A stretch of 64,000 bases of DNA from Roseiflexus sp. RS-1 (GTDB taxonomy: Bacteria; Chloroflexota; Chloroflexia; Chloroflexales; Roseiflexaceae): NCBI RefSeq assembly GCF_000016665.1, contig NC_009523.1:3038001-3102000 (forward strand). Reading direction: 5' to 3'. Below the pieces are notes generated by a model that was given only the letters and a program-made list of their open reading frames with translations, had not been told where the DNA came from and ran no database searches. Positions 1 through 8,016 of this stretch are shown here, piece after piece. The first letter of the stretch is position 1, and each line of letters begins with the position of its first letter. Both the position numbers and the translations under genes were made by a program.

Positions 1-12
1 TGAGCGACTGCT

Positions 13-1497
13 ATGAGCAATGAGCAAAATCAGTTTCTTGAATCAATCCTGCAGGAACTCAAAAACATAACGGCGGAGCTGCAACTTTTGAGAAGTGAGT
101 TGAGATTATCGCCTTATGCAAGATCTGAAAAGACTGTTTTATCCAGTTCACCCAGACAAGTGGTGGACTCCCTCGAAAAGACTGAAGGAGAAAGGTCTGA
201 TGAGACTGTTTTAGCTGGTTCACCCGGACAGGTTGTGGATTCCCCTGACGAGACTGAAGAAGAAAAGGCTTTAGCTGTCTATGATTGGCTCACCGCCAGG
301 GGAATTACTGTCAAAAATTACCGCGAACAAAGTGCGGTGGATGCGGTATTTGATCAGCTAGCGATGTTCCTGGGGGAAAGATTCAAAAATCTGTCACGCA
401 TCTATGAATCCATCAAGCGCAGTCTATCACAGGGTGGCAGTGTTACACTAAATTTATCCTCTAGCAGTCAATCAGAGATAGCAGACTCTACCCAGTTTTG
501 CACAATGCTGTATTCATACGCATTTTTGTCATCCTACCACTATAACAAGCCTACAAAGACGATATACGCAGCTCCACAAAGAGTCGGAAAAGTCATTAAT
601 TTCTTCACTGGAGGATGGTTCGAGCGATATATCTACCTGAAGATCTTCTCCTTTCTCGTCCAAAACAGACTGGAGTTTACCTGCCTGCTCAATCCACAAA
701 TCACCTTCCCAAATGGTGACGATTTTGAGCTTGACGTGCTTTTTTTAGTGAATAACCAGCCTTTATGGCTGGAGTGTAAGACCGGAGAATATCAGACTCA
801 CGTAGCCAAGTACTCAAATGCGAGAAAGGTGTTAGGAATACCAAAGCAAAGAGCAGTTCTTGTTGTTCTAGACATTTCTGAAGATATCAGTGAAAACCTC
901 ACCAGTTTGTACGATATAACCGTAGCGAACGAGAACAACTTCACCAAGGCAGTACTCGCGGCTGTCGGACTTTCGCAAGATCAAGAATCCGTTGCGCCAT
1001 CTTATCCCACCATTACCGCAACTCCAGGCGGTCTTTCTACACTGCTTAACAAAGCCAGTCTGCGTCCTGTTCCAGAATATCGACAGCAAGTAATAAATGA
1101 GTTGATTACACTGGTAAGTTCACTTAATCAACCTGTCTCAATAACTGAAGTAAAATCTGTTCTGGCTGAAAAGGTACAGGCATCAAAAAGTCAATTGCAG
1201 GACATACTCAACGCAATAGTACGAGGTGGATGCTTATTGGACGATAATGGACTGACAGTCTCGTCCTTCACTTCTCCCTTCTCAAAACTGGTATCTCATG
1301 ACCCGGCGGTCATAGAGAGCAAGTGCATCGAAAGCTATGTTCGAGCAGTGTTACTCACTGAACCAACCTACTTCGAGAACCCAAGCAACATCGATGAATT
1401 TCAACGAGTCGTTGGTGGCACGGCGCCAGATATGACGACGATCAGCAAATTGAGAGAACAGCTATTTAGACCAGACGCTGCACCCGATCATAGTTAG
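13..1497 (+). CDS. Card1/DUF1887-like PD-(D/E)XK nuclease without CARF domain
   Basis: This 494-residue protein carries a motif set typical of Card1/Can-type (DUF1887) nucleases: GGWFERY at residues 200-206, an Asp at 241 after FEL, and ECK at 254-256, which together fit the E...D...ExK active site of the PD-(D/E)XK fold. Residues about 85-195 form an unrecognised, mostly helical region in place of the CARF ring-nucleotide sensor of Card1. A ~24-residue duplication (around 41-60 and 65-84, both containing TVL..SP.QVVDS) forms an acidic linker. Residues 355-415 look like a winged helix. The gene is much more AT-rich than its neighbours, suggesting transfer. Nuclease activity and a defence role are inferences. 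Confidence 0.65.
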   Translation: MSNEQNQFLESILQELKNITAELQLLRSELRLSPYARSEKTVLSSSPRQVVDSLEKTEGERSDETVLAGSPGQVVDSPDETEEEKALAVYDWLTARGITVKNYREQSAVDAVFDQLAMFLGERFKNLSRIYESIKRSLSQGGSVTLNLSSSSQSEIADSTQFCTMLYSYAFLSSYHYNKPTKTIYAAPQRVGKVINFFTGGWFERYIYLKIFSFLVQNRLEFTCLLNPQITFPNGDDFELDVLFLVNNQPLWLECKTGEYQTHVAKYSNARKVLGIPKQRAVLVVLDISEDISENLTSLYDITVANENNFTKAVLAAVGLSQDQESVAPSYPTITATPGGLSTLLNKASLRPVPEYRQQVINELITLVSSLNQPVSITEVKSVLAEKVQASKSQLQDILNAIVRGGCLLDDNGLTVSSFTSPFSKLVSHDPAVIESKCIESYVRAVLLTEPTYFENPSNIDEFQRVVGGTAPDMTTISKLREQLFRPDAAPDHS

Positions 1498-1830
1498 AGG
1501 AATGCCCGGCCTGCTGTCCACTCGATGCACGGTTGAAGTCAGCTTCAACGCCCCTGACCGACTGACAGCGCAGCACAACTATATCAAGCCCATGATCCCG
1601 TTTGCGCCTGTTCTCATCCTTCATCAAGACTGCTAGCCTGCATTGTCTGGAAATGGTGCTACTTGCACTCATCCCATAACGCAGACATATACCCAGGCGC
1701 AATTCTTGTGCTGCCATCAAGAGCGAGGAAAGCGCAACAAGTAGATTTGATTCATCAGCACGCGCAACCTTCCGCCGCATGCACTCGTCACACATTGCAG
1801 GAACAGAAGAACGGAAAGGAAGGTTCCTCA
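1498..1830. other. Intergenic, no gene recognised
   Basis: This stretch separates the AT-rich nuclease gene from the PspC gene. Open frames here, including one on the minus strand that runs into pspC, have no protein-like composition or ribosome binding site. It probably holds the 3' end of the acquired segment and the promoter of the PspC gene, but no convincing -35/-10 pair could be picked out. Confidence 0.5.
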
Positions 1831-2112
1831 ATGAGCGGACAATTGGCGCGCAGCAAAAGTGATCGGATGATCGCTGGCGTATGTGGCGGGCTGGCAAACT
1901 ACTTCAATATCGATCCGGTGATCGTGCGGCTGGTGTTTGTGGTAGCAGTGCTCTTCGGTGGAATCAGCCCGCTGGTCTACATCATTCTGTGGATCGTCAT
2001 GCCGGAGGAGAGCGCAATCCGGGCGCAGCCGACACTTCCGCAGCACCCACGCCCGGTTGAGGAGTGGAAATACGATCCGTACACCGGTGAGCCGATCCGT
2101 CGCGAACCGTAA
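1831..2112 (+). CDS. PspC-domain membrane protein
   Basis: This is a 93-residue protein whose N-terminal half is a classic PspC domain: LARSKSDRMIAGVCGGLA, then YFNIDPVIVRLVF and one transmembrane helix ending in WIVMPEE. In other bacteria PspC proteins sit in the membrane and take part in envelope-stress (phage-shock) signalling. The short C-terminal tail is proline-rich and soluble. The ATG at 1831 was chosen because GGAAAGGAAGG lies just upstream; the frame is open further upstream but without family similarity. It is monocistronic, followed by a strong terminator. No PspA or PspB gene is nearby. Confidence 0.9.
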   Translation: MSGQLARSKSDRMIAGVCGGLANYFNIDPVIVRLVFVVAVLFGGISPLVYIILWIVMPEESAIRAQPTLPQHPRPVEEWKYDPYTGEPIRREP

Positions 2113-2119
2113 CCATACG

Positions 2120-2154
2120 AAGGGGGAGACGGGACAGTGTTCCGTCTCCCCCTT
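2120..2154 (+). terminator. Intrinsic-type terminator after pspC
   Basis: A perfect 13-bp stem (AAGGGGGAGACGG, nine-base loop, then its complement) begins eight bases after the PspC stop codon. The T-tract is short (CTTCC), so it may also work for transcription arriving from the other side. Confidence 0.75.
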
Positions 2155-2240
2155 CCGTCACTGCATCGTCATTCCGAATACATATGAGACATACTGCATC
2201 CTTCGATAGGACGTGATGACTGTGCTTTGTCGAACATGAA

Positions 2241-2262
2241 TGGGCACGGCATGCCGTGCCCA
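2241..2262. repeat. 22-bp perfect palindrome (family copy 1)
   Basis: A perfect inverted repeat centred on GGCATGCC with arms GGGCACGG / CCGTGCCC. The same core occurs at 5875-5900, extended to 26 bp. Both lie between genes, so this is a dispersed palindromic element; it could also terminate the minus-strand wax-ester synthase gene that stops at 2297. Confidence 0.7.
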
Positions 2263-2296
2263 TCCTCTGTCTCATTCGTTATCGAAACGACTTGCA

Positions 2297-3712
2297 TCAC
2301 GAAGCCGATTCGATGCCGTGCTCTTTCGCCACGATAGCATCATAGAGCACGTGGAACTCTCGCTCGAACGCCTCAGTTATGGTCTGCGGGTCGGGAACCA
2401 GCCCTGTGTCGGTGATCACCCCAAGCGTCACCTGTCCGCAGTAACTCATAATGCTGATCCCCATGCCGAGTCGCCCGGATTGCGGCACCCAGAACATGAT
2501 GTTCTTGATCCGATTGCCGGCCAGATACAGTTGCTCCGTCGGACCGCGCACATTGGTCATTACGGCAGTCGCCTTGCTGCCGAAGAGATTGACCGCCTGC
2601 TCCTCCACCTGCGCTGGCGTGCGCCCGAAGAAATTGAGCAGACCGTAGAAGACATACGCTTCGGGTGAGCGTTTGAGCGCCTCCATCCGCTGCTTGACCT
2701 CGGCGAGCCGCATGACCGGACCGGGCGTTCCCAGCGGCAGTGACAGGAAGACCAGTCCGAACTCATTCCCCAGATCGTGAGCGCGCGACGGCGGTCGTAG
2801 ATCGACCGGAATCACCGCGCGGATCTCCAGTCCGTCCACCTTGAAATTGCGCCCGATCAGATAGGCGCGCAGCGCCCCTGCTACGGCTGCCAGCAGCACG
2901 TCATTCACTTTTGCGCCAGCAACCTTCCCGATCTGCTTCACCTGATCCAGGGGTACAGGCGCCGACCAGGCGACGCGCTTTTGCACGCCGAGCGGTCCCT
3001 TGAACGGCGTCTTTGTTTCGGGCGACAGCAGCAACACCCGACTCAGCGCCAGCGCCCCGCTGGCTGCCTGAGCCGGTAGATCGAGCAGATGTTCGGGATG
3101 ACGGAGGAACTCCATCCCTTCGTGAACCAGATCGTCCGCCAGTTTGATCGTTCCTTCAATCGTCGAGACAAGCGGCTCCAGCAACGGACCGAGTGTGTGG
3201 TCATGATTGGAGTGCGGCGTCGGGCGCTCGATCGGCGCATCAGGCGTGGTATCCATCAACCGGTGCATCACCGTGTTCATGGCAGTGCCGTCGCCGATGC
3301 AATGATGGAAGCGCATCACAATCGCTGAGCCACCGAGGACATTCTCGACCAGATGCACCTGCCAGAGTGGTTTGGTGCGGTCGAGCGGCGTACTTGCCAG
3401 ATCACCGAGGAATTCCTGAAGAGTGGTCATATCACCGGGCGATGGCAGCGCCACCCGGTGAATATGGGAGCGGAGCGAGAAATAAGGATCAGGTTCCCAC
3501 CGGGGAGCGTTCAACGCATCACGGTGATCCGTCACCCGCATGCGAAAGCGATCAAAAGACAACAAACGCGACTCAAACGTCTTGTAGCAGCGTTCGACAT
3601 CAATCGGTCCATCGAGCAGCGCAACTCCGGTAACCATCATCAGATTGGTCGGATCGTCCATATGCAACCAGGCGCTGTCGACGGCGCTGAGAGGATGGGA
3701 AGCCTGAGCCAT
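2297..3712 (-). CDS. Wax ester synthase / diacylglycerol acyltransferase (WS/DGAT)
   Basis: This 471-residue protein is a bacterial WS/DGAT: the catalytic motif HHxxxDG is present as HHCIGDG (residues 136-142), preceded by PLDRTKPLWQVHLVE, and a C-terminal DUF1298 region carries TNVRGP. These enzymes join acyl-CoA to a fatty alcohol or diacylglycerol at the membrane surface, giving wax esters or storage lipid. The start at 3712 (MAQASHPLS) has GGAGG eight bases upstream, whereas the longer frame has none. It is transcribed divergently from the phosphorylase gene at 3935. An acyl-ACP-reductase-like gene at 33103 in the same window could supply the aldehyde/alcohol branch. Confidence 0.92.
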   Translation of the reverse strand: MAQASHPLSAVDSAWLHMDDPTNLMMVTGVALLDGPIDVERCYKTFESRLLSFDRFRMRVTDHRDALNAPRWEPDPYFSLRSHIHRVALPSPGDMTTLQEFLGDLASTPLDRTKPLWQVHLVENVLGGSAIVMRFHHCIGDGTAMNTVMHRLMDTTPDAPIERPTPHSNHDHTLGPLLEPLVSTIEGTIKLADDLVHEGMEFLRHPEHLLDLPAQAASGALALSRVLLLSPETKTPFKGPLGVQKRVAWSAPVPLDQVKQIGKVAGAKVNDVLLAAVAGALRAYLIGRNFKVDGLEIRAVIPVDLRPPSRAHDLGNEFGLVFLSLPLGTPGPVMRLAEVKQRMEALKRSPEAYVFYGLLNFFGRTPAQVEEQAVNLFGSKATAVMTNVRGPTEQLYLAGNRIKNIMFWVPQSGRLGMGISIMSYCGQVTLGVITDTGLVPDPQTITEAFEREFHVLYDAIVAKEHGIESAS

Positions 3713-3811
3713 CGTATGCCCTCCGTGAGCGACCAGAACCACTGCGGTGGGTTCATCGTACACGACAGGCGGTAGCAGCAGAGGTGAGAAGTTGCCACAG
3801 AGCGATAAGGG

Positions 3812-3840
3812 TTGACCATTGTCAAAAGGGCGGGTATGCT
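3812..3840 (+). promoter_or_regulatory. Sigma-70-like promoter for the phosphorylase gene
   Basis: TTGACC (3812-3817) and TATGCT (3835-3840) are separated by 17 bases, a standard housekeeping spacing. Transcription would start about 85 bases before the phosphorylase ATG. Confidence 0.55.
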
Positions 3841-3934
3841 CAGTATACCGTTTGCTCTCCGCACTGATGCAACGGAAGCGCTAATGGATCGTACCTGTTA
3901 TTGCTGCGAGGATTGCCGCCTCGAAGGAGCGTCT

Positions 3935-4723
3935 ATGACCGCCCATGATCGCCTGTACCACATTGGTTTCGGTCGCCACGACCTGGGAGACAACCCGCCG
4001 CGCATCGCGCTGCTGAGCGGCGACCCGGAGCGCGCGCGTTTGATTGCACATACGGCATTAAGTAATGCGCGCACGCTTTCGGAACACCGCGGGCTGCACA
4101 GTTATGTTGGAACATTGCCCAACGGTGCGCCGCTCCTCTCCGCCACGAGCGGCATGGGCGCCCCTTCGCTCAGTATCGTCGTGAACGAACTGGTGCAGGT
4201 CGGCATCCGCACCATCATTCGTGTTGGCACCAGCGGTTCGATTCAAGCGCATATTCCGCCCGGCAGCATCGTTATTTCCAGTGCAGCGCTGTGTCGTCAG
4301 GGCGCAGCCGACGACATCGCGCCGCGTGAGTTCCCTGCCGCCGCCGATCCATTCGTGACTGTCGCACTTGCCGAAGCCGCGCGCGCCGCAGGGATCGAGC
4401 ACTATGTCGGCGTGACAGCATCGGTGGACACCTTCTACGAAGGTCAGGAGCGCACCGAATCGGCGAACCCGCATCTGCTGCGCTGGTTGCGCGGCATCAC
4501 CGATGAATACCGACGCCTGAACGTGTTGAACTACGAAATGGAAGCCGGAACGCTTTTCAAAATGGGACTGGTCTACGGATTTGCCGCCGGCTGCGTGTGT
4601 GGCATCGTTGCACAGCGTACTGCCGGTGAAGCGATCGTTCTCGAACAGAAAGCGGTCGCCGTCGAGCGCGCAATTGCAGTTGCAGTGCGCGCCGCGATGA
4701 CCCTTGCCGTCGGAGTGCAATAG
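3935..4723 (+). CDS. Uridine phosphorylase-like nucleoside phosphorylase
   Basis: The 262-residue product is a PNP/UDP-family nucleoside phosphorylase. Visible marks are LLSGDPERA (27-35), the phosphate-binding stretch RVGTSGS (96-102) and NYEMEAGTLF (199-208), where the Glu pair normally binds the ribose. FYEGQER at 167-173 matches the base-binding region of uridine phosphorylases. It would split uridine or a related nucleoside with phosphate to base and ribose-1-phosphate in the cytosol. The ATG at 3935 has GAAGGAG ahead of it. The exact base specificity cannot be told by eye. Confidence 0.88.
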   Translation: MTAHDRLYHIGFGRHDLGDNPPRIALLSGDPERARLIAHTALSNARTLSEHRGLHSYVGTLPNGAPLLSATSGMGAPSLSIVVNELVQVGIRTIIRVGTSGSIQAHIPPGSIVISSAALCRQGAADDIAPREFPAAADPFVTVALAEAARAAGIEHYVGVTASVDTFYEGQERTESANPHLLRWLRGITDEYRRLNVLNYEMEAGTLFKMGLVYGFAAGCVCGIVAQRTAGEAIVLEQKAVAVERAIAVAVRAAMTLAVGVQ

Positions 4724-4742
4724 TACGCGATGAGGTTCTGCT

Positions 4743-5420
4743 ATGCGAGGTTGTTCAGGGCGTGGTAACGCCATTGTTCTGCTTCTGGCCGGGATTTTCT
4801 TCATTATCGGCGGCATCAGCATCGGCATTGTTGGCGCACGCACGGCGCGAGAAGCGGCGGAGCGCGCCGAGCGCCTGCCGGTGATGACAGCAGGCGACAT
4901 TGAGCGCGGCAGTGTCGGCACAGAGATGATCGTCGAAGGCTTCATCGATCCGCGCAACCCGACTCGCTTCCGCAACTTCGTGGCGTATATCCGCGAAGAG
5001 TATCGGGGACTCGACGCGAACGACAACCCAGATTGGAAGGAGGATGAGCGCTGGACGCCGCCGTTGCTTATTGCGACCGAAGATGGCGCAGTGCAGGTGG
5101 CAAACGACACCTATCGAGTGGAAGAACCGCCGGTAAAATGGCAGGAGTCGGACAATCTGAGCTGGAACAGTTTTAGCGGTGAGGGTACGAAACGGTACGC
5201 TGGCTTTGAGTCCGGCAGTCCTGCAATGGTGATCGGGCGAATCGTTGATGGAGTCGAAGGGCGCGCCATTGAGGCCGAACTCATGTTCGGCGGCACGCGC
5301 GCCGGGTATATTGCATTTCAGCGCACAACGGCGTCGATCTCACCAATTATTGGGTTGGTGCTCGGAGGGGTTGGTCTCCTTATCCTGCTCGGCGGCATCT
5401 GGTTGCTCTTCCGTGGCTGA
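4743..5420 (+). CDS. Two-helix membrane protein with a large middle domain
   Basis: This 225-residue protein is not assigned to a family with certainty. It has a transmembrane helix near residues 10-31, a soluble middle of about 170 residues, and a second helix near 200-222 ending in LLFRG. The order helix-domain-helix and the GEGTKRYAG segment resemble the layout of GIDE/MULAN-type membrane domains, but that is only a hint. It starts 19 bases after the phosphorylase stop, so the two are probably co-transcribed. Confidence 0.7.
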   Translation: MRGCSGRGNAIVLLLAGIFFIIGGISIGIVGARTAREAAERAERLPVMTAGDIERGSVGTEMIVEGFIDPRNPTRFRNFVAYIREEYRGLDANDNPDWKEDERWTPPLLIATEDGAVQVANDTYRVEEPPVKWQESDNLSWNSFSGEGTKRYAGFESGSPAMVIGRIVDGVEGRAIEAELMFGGTRAGYIAFQRTTASISPIIGLVLGGVGLLILLGGIWLLFRG

Positions 5421-5874
5421 TCGACCCGCATCCGTGTATGAGAGACGGGAACGCCGATCTCCGATGATTGATGGTACAATACAGGCGCATACAGTGAGCA
5501 GGCATAAAGGGCGCAGCCGGTCACCTGTCCCCGTCTGCCTGCCCGGTTCGGCGGAGGGGCGTTCCGTCGTGAAACCTGAGGTCGATCCCTCCCGTTGCAC
5601 CGATCGGAAGACTTCCATTTCGAGCGCTGAGACGGGGCTTTCAGACGACCGAAAAGAACGCGAACAGGCACGAGGCCGGCAGATAGCGCACATACGCCCG
5701 GAAGCGCTGCGGGAGCAGCAAGTTTGCACTCCCTGAGACAACACGCCCGCAGCAGCGAAGTGCAGAGCAGTTGACCGTCGGGATCGCGCATCGGGTGCGA
5801 ATACTATCAAATCTATTGATAGGATGAATGTCTGCCGGAGCAATCTCTGGTCGTTCTGGAGTACTGCTGGAGTG
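5421..5874. other. Intergenic, no gene recognised
   Basis: No protein-like frame with a ribosome binding site was found on either strand. The open frames here change character every few dozen codons and overlap each other, as expected for non-coding high-GC DNA. It leads into the palindrome at 5875 and the tandem repeat at 5981. Confidence 0.5.
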
Positions 5875-5900
5875 TTGGGGCACGGCATGCCGTGCCCCAA
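5875..5900. repeat. 26-bp perfect palindrome (family copy 2)
   Basis: A perfect inverted repeat with the same core as the element at 2241 (GCACGGCATGCCGTGC) plus extra matching flanks TTGGG/CCCAA. The flank changes compensate on both sides of the centre between copies, which suggests selection for pairing rather than simple copying. Confidence 0.75.
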
Positions 5901-5980
5901 CGGCAGCACGCCTGGGTGCGCGACAGGTTTGGTTCAGTGACGGCGGGGCATTGCAGCGCGTCCCCGGCACGCCTGGGTGC

Positions 5981-6224
5981 GCGGGCGTCTCGCCCACATG
6001 CAGCGATGCGACTTGAAGTCAACCCGCTTATCGGAGGAGAGAGACACGGTGCGGGCGTCTCGCCCGCATGCAGCGATGCGACTTGAAGTCAACCCGCTTA
6101 TCGGAGGAGAGAGACACGGTGCGGGCGTCTCGCCCGCATGCAGCGATGCGACTTGAAGTCAACCGGCTTATCGGAGGAGAGAGACACGGTGCGCAGGCGT
6201 CTCGCTCGCATGCAGCGATGCGAC
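5981..6224. repeat. 70-bp tandem repeat, about 3.5 copies
   Basis: GCGGGCGTCT recurs at 5981, 6051 and 6121 and, with two extra bases, near 6191. Each unit contains the hairpin GCGGGCG-TCT-CGCCCGC followed by ATGCAGCGATGCGACTTG and GGAGGAGAGAGACACG. The last copy breaks off and merges into GAGCGAGAGCATCACGCCCTC, related to the dispersed element at 12017 and 57021. Open frames across it are by-products of the repeat. Confidence 0.9.
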
Positions 6225-6332
6225 CCATCACGGGAGCGAGAGCATCACGCCCTCGACCGCCCCGCAAAGCAGGAATTTCTATCGGGATCAAAAGCATGTG
6301 CTTTTGAGCACGTAGAAAGCGACAGAAAACAC

Positions 6333-7997
6333 ATGGCAGAAAAACAGAAAACGGTGGTTGCAGCGGCGCTTGGCGAATGTGTCCATGTCGCAGGCGTGAT
6401 GAACTTTCTGCGTCTGGCAGAGGAAGCTGGCTGGCGCACCGTATTTCTCGGTCCGGCGACGCCGGTCGAGCGGGTTCTCGAAGCGGCGCGACGCGAACAG
6501 GCTGACCTGGTTGGCGTATCGTACCGGTTGACGCCGGAAACCGGCGCGCATCTGCTGGGACGGTTCGCCGAGGCTGCCGATGATCTGCACGCTGCCGGAG
6601 TGCGCTTCGCCTTCGCCGGGACGCCGCCGCTGGCGGAAAAAGCGGCAACGCTTGGGTTTTTCGAGCAGGTGTTCGACGGAAGCGAACCTGCCGATCAGGT
6701 GCTGGCGTATCTCAGGGGGCAAAACCCGGCGACGGCAACCGAAGCGGATTTTCCGCAACGCACGGTTGACCGCATTCGCTGGAAGTCGCCATACCCTCTG
6801 CTGCGGCACCATTTTGGTTTGCCGACCATGCAGGCGACCATCGCAGGGATTGCAAAAATCGCCGAGTCGCGGCGCCTCGATGTCATTTCCCTCGGTACCG
6901 ATCAGGACGCCCAGGAGAATTTCTTCCACCCCGAACGCCAGGACCCGGCGCGCACCGGAGCGGGCGGCGTCCCGGTGCGCAGCGCCGACGATTACCGCGC
7001 CCTCTACGCTGCCAGTCGGCGGGGGAACTACCCCTTGATGAGGACGTATTCCGGCACCGACGACTTCGTTCGCCTGGCGGAATTGTATGTCGAGACGATC
7101 AACATCGCCTGGTGCGCCATCCCGCTCTTCTGGTTCAACCGGATGGATGGACGTGGACCGTGGGATCTGGAGGGATCGATCCGTGAGCATCAGACGATCA
7201 TGCGCTGGTACGGCGAGCGCGATATCCCGGTCGAACTCAACGAACCGCATCACTGGGGCATGCGCGACGCGCCTGATACGGTCTTCGTCGCCAGCGCCTA
7301 CCTCTCGGCGTACAACGCCCGCGCCTTTGGCGTGCGCGATTACATTGCACAGTTGATGTTCAACAGCCCACCCGGTCTTTCCGACGCCATGGACCTGGCA
7401 AAAATGCTGGCGGTGATCGAGATCACCGCGCCGCTGGCGGGACCGGATTTCCGCATCTGGAAGCAGACCCGCACCGGGTTGCTGAGTTACCCGGTCGATC
7501 CGGCAGCATCGCGCGCACACCTCTCGGCGAGTATCTACCTCCAGATGGCGCTTCGTCCGCATATCGTGCATGTTGTGGGTCATACCGAAGCACACCACGC
7601 CGCAACCGCCGATGACGTGATCGAAGCCTGCGATATGGCGCGCCGCGCTATCGAAAATGCGCTACGCGGTCAACCCGATATGACGGCGGATCCGGCGGTG
7701 CGGGCGCGGGCAGCGCAACTGGTCGAAGAGACGCATCTGCTCCTCGATGCGATTGCGCAACTTGCACCGCCGGGCGTCACCGATCCGCTGTCCGATCCCG
7801 CCACCCTGACGAAAGCCGTTGCCGTCGGGTTGCTCGATGCACCCCAGTTGCGCAACAATCCCTTTGCACCCGGTCGCGTCGTTACGCGCTTTATCAACGG
7901 CATGTGCGTGGCGGTCGATGATCAGGGTCGTCCGCTCGACGAAAAGCAACGCATCCGGCAGATTCTGGATCATCATACGACGCTTGTAACGACTTGA
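6333..7997 (+). CDS. B12-binding, glutamate-mutase-like protein
   Basis: This 554-residue protein joins an N-terminal cobalamin-binding-type Rossmann domain (about 1-130) to a long domain resembling the epsilon/large subunit of methylaspartate (glutamate) mutase, with WCAIPLFWFNRMDGRGPWDL at 260-279. In B12 proteins the cobalt-binding signature is DxHxxG; here it reads CVHVAG (16-21), so the ligand His18 and the Gly remain but the Asp is Cys. SxL (S63-L66) is kept. It probably catalyses, or evolved from, a B12-dependent carbon-skeleton rearrangement of an acidic amino acid. The ATG at 6333 follows the repeat region. Opine dehydrogenase follows after 19 bases. Confidence 0.72.
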   Translation: MAEKQKTVVAAALGECVHVAGVMNFLRLAEEAGWRTVFLGPATPVERVLEAARREQADLVGVSYRLTPETGAHLLGRFAEAADDLHAAGVRFAFAGTPPLAEKAATLGFFEQVFDGSEPADQVLAYLRGQNPATATEADFPQRTVDRIRWKSPYPLLRHHFGLPTMQATIAGIAKIAESRRLDVISLGTDQDAQENFFHPERQDPARTGAGGVPVRSADDYRALYAASRRGNYPLMRTYSGTDDFVRLAELYVETINIAWCAIPLFWFNRMDGRGPWDLEGSIREHQTIMRWYGERDIPVELNEPHHWGMRDAPDTVFVASAYLSAYNARAFGVRDYIAQLMFNSPPGLSDAMDLAKMLAVIEITAPLAGPDFRIWKQTRTGLLSYPVDPAASRAHLSASIYLQMALRPHIVHVVGHTEAHHAATADDVIEACDMARRAIENALRGQPDMTADPAVRARAAQLVEETHLLLDAIAQLAPPGVTDPLSDPATLTKAVAVGLLDAPQLRNNPFAPGRVVTRFINGMCVAVDDQGRPLDEKQRIRQILDHHTTLVTT

Positions 7998-8016
7998 CAT
8001 AAAAGGAGAACCATGT

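Noticed and set aside
1466-1897. A 143-residue minus-strand frame between the nuclease and pspC
   Set aside because: It overlaps the start of pspC, has no ribosome binding site, and shows no recognisable protein pattern.
6333-6600. Cobalamin riboswitch upstream of the B12-binding protein
   Set aside because: The region before 6333 is tandem repeat and lacks the B12-box pattern (GCCACTG-type); nothing supports a riboswitch.
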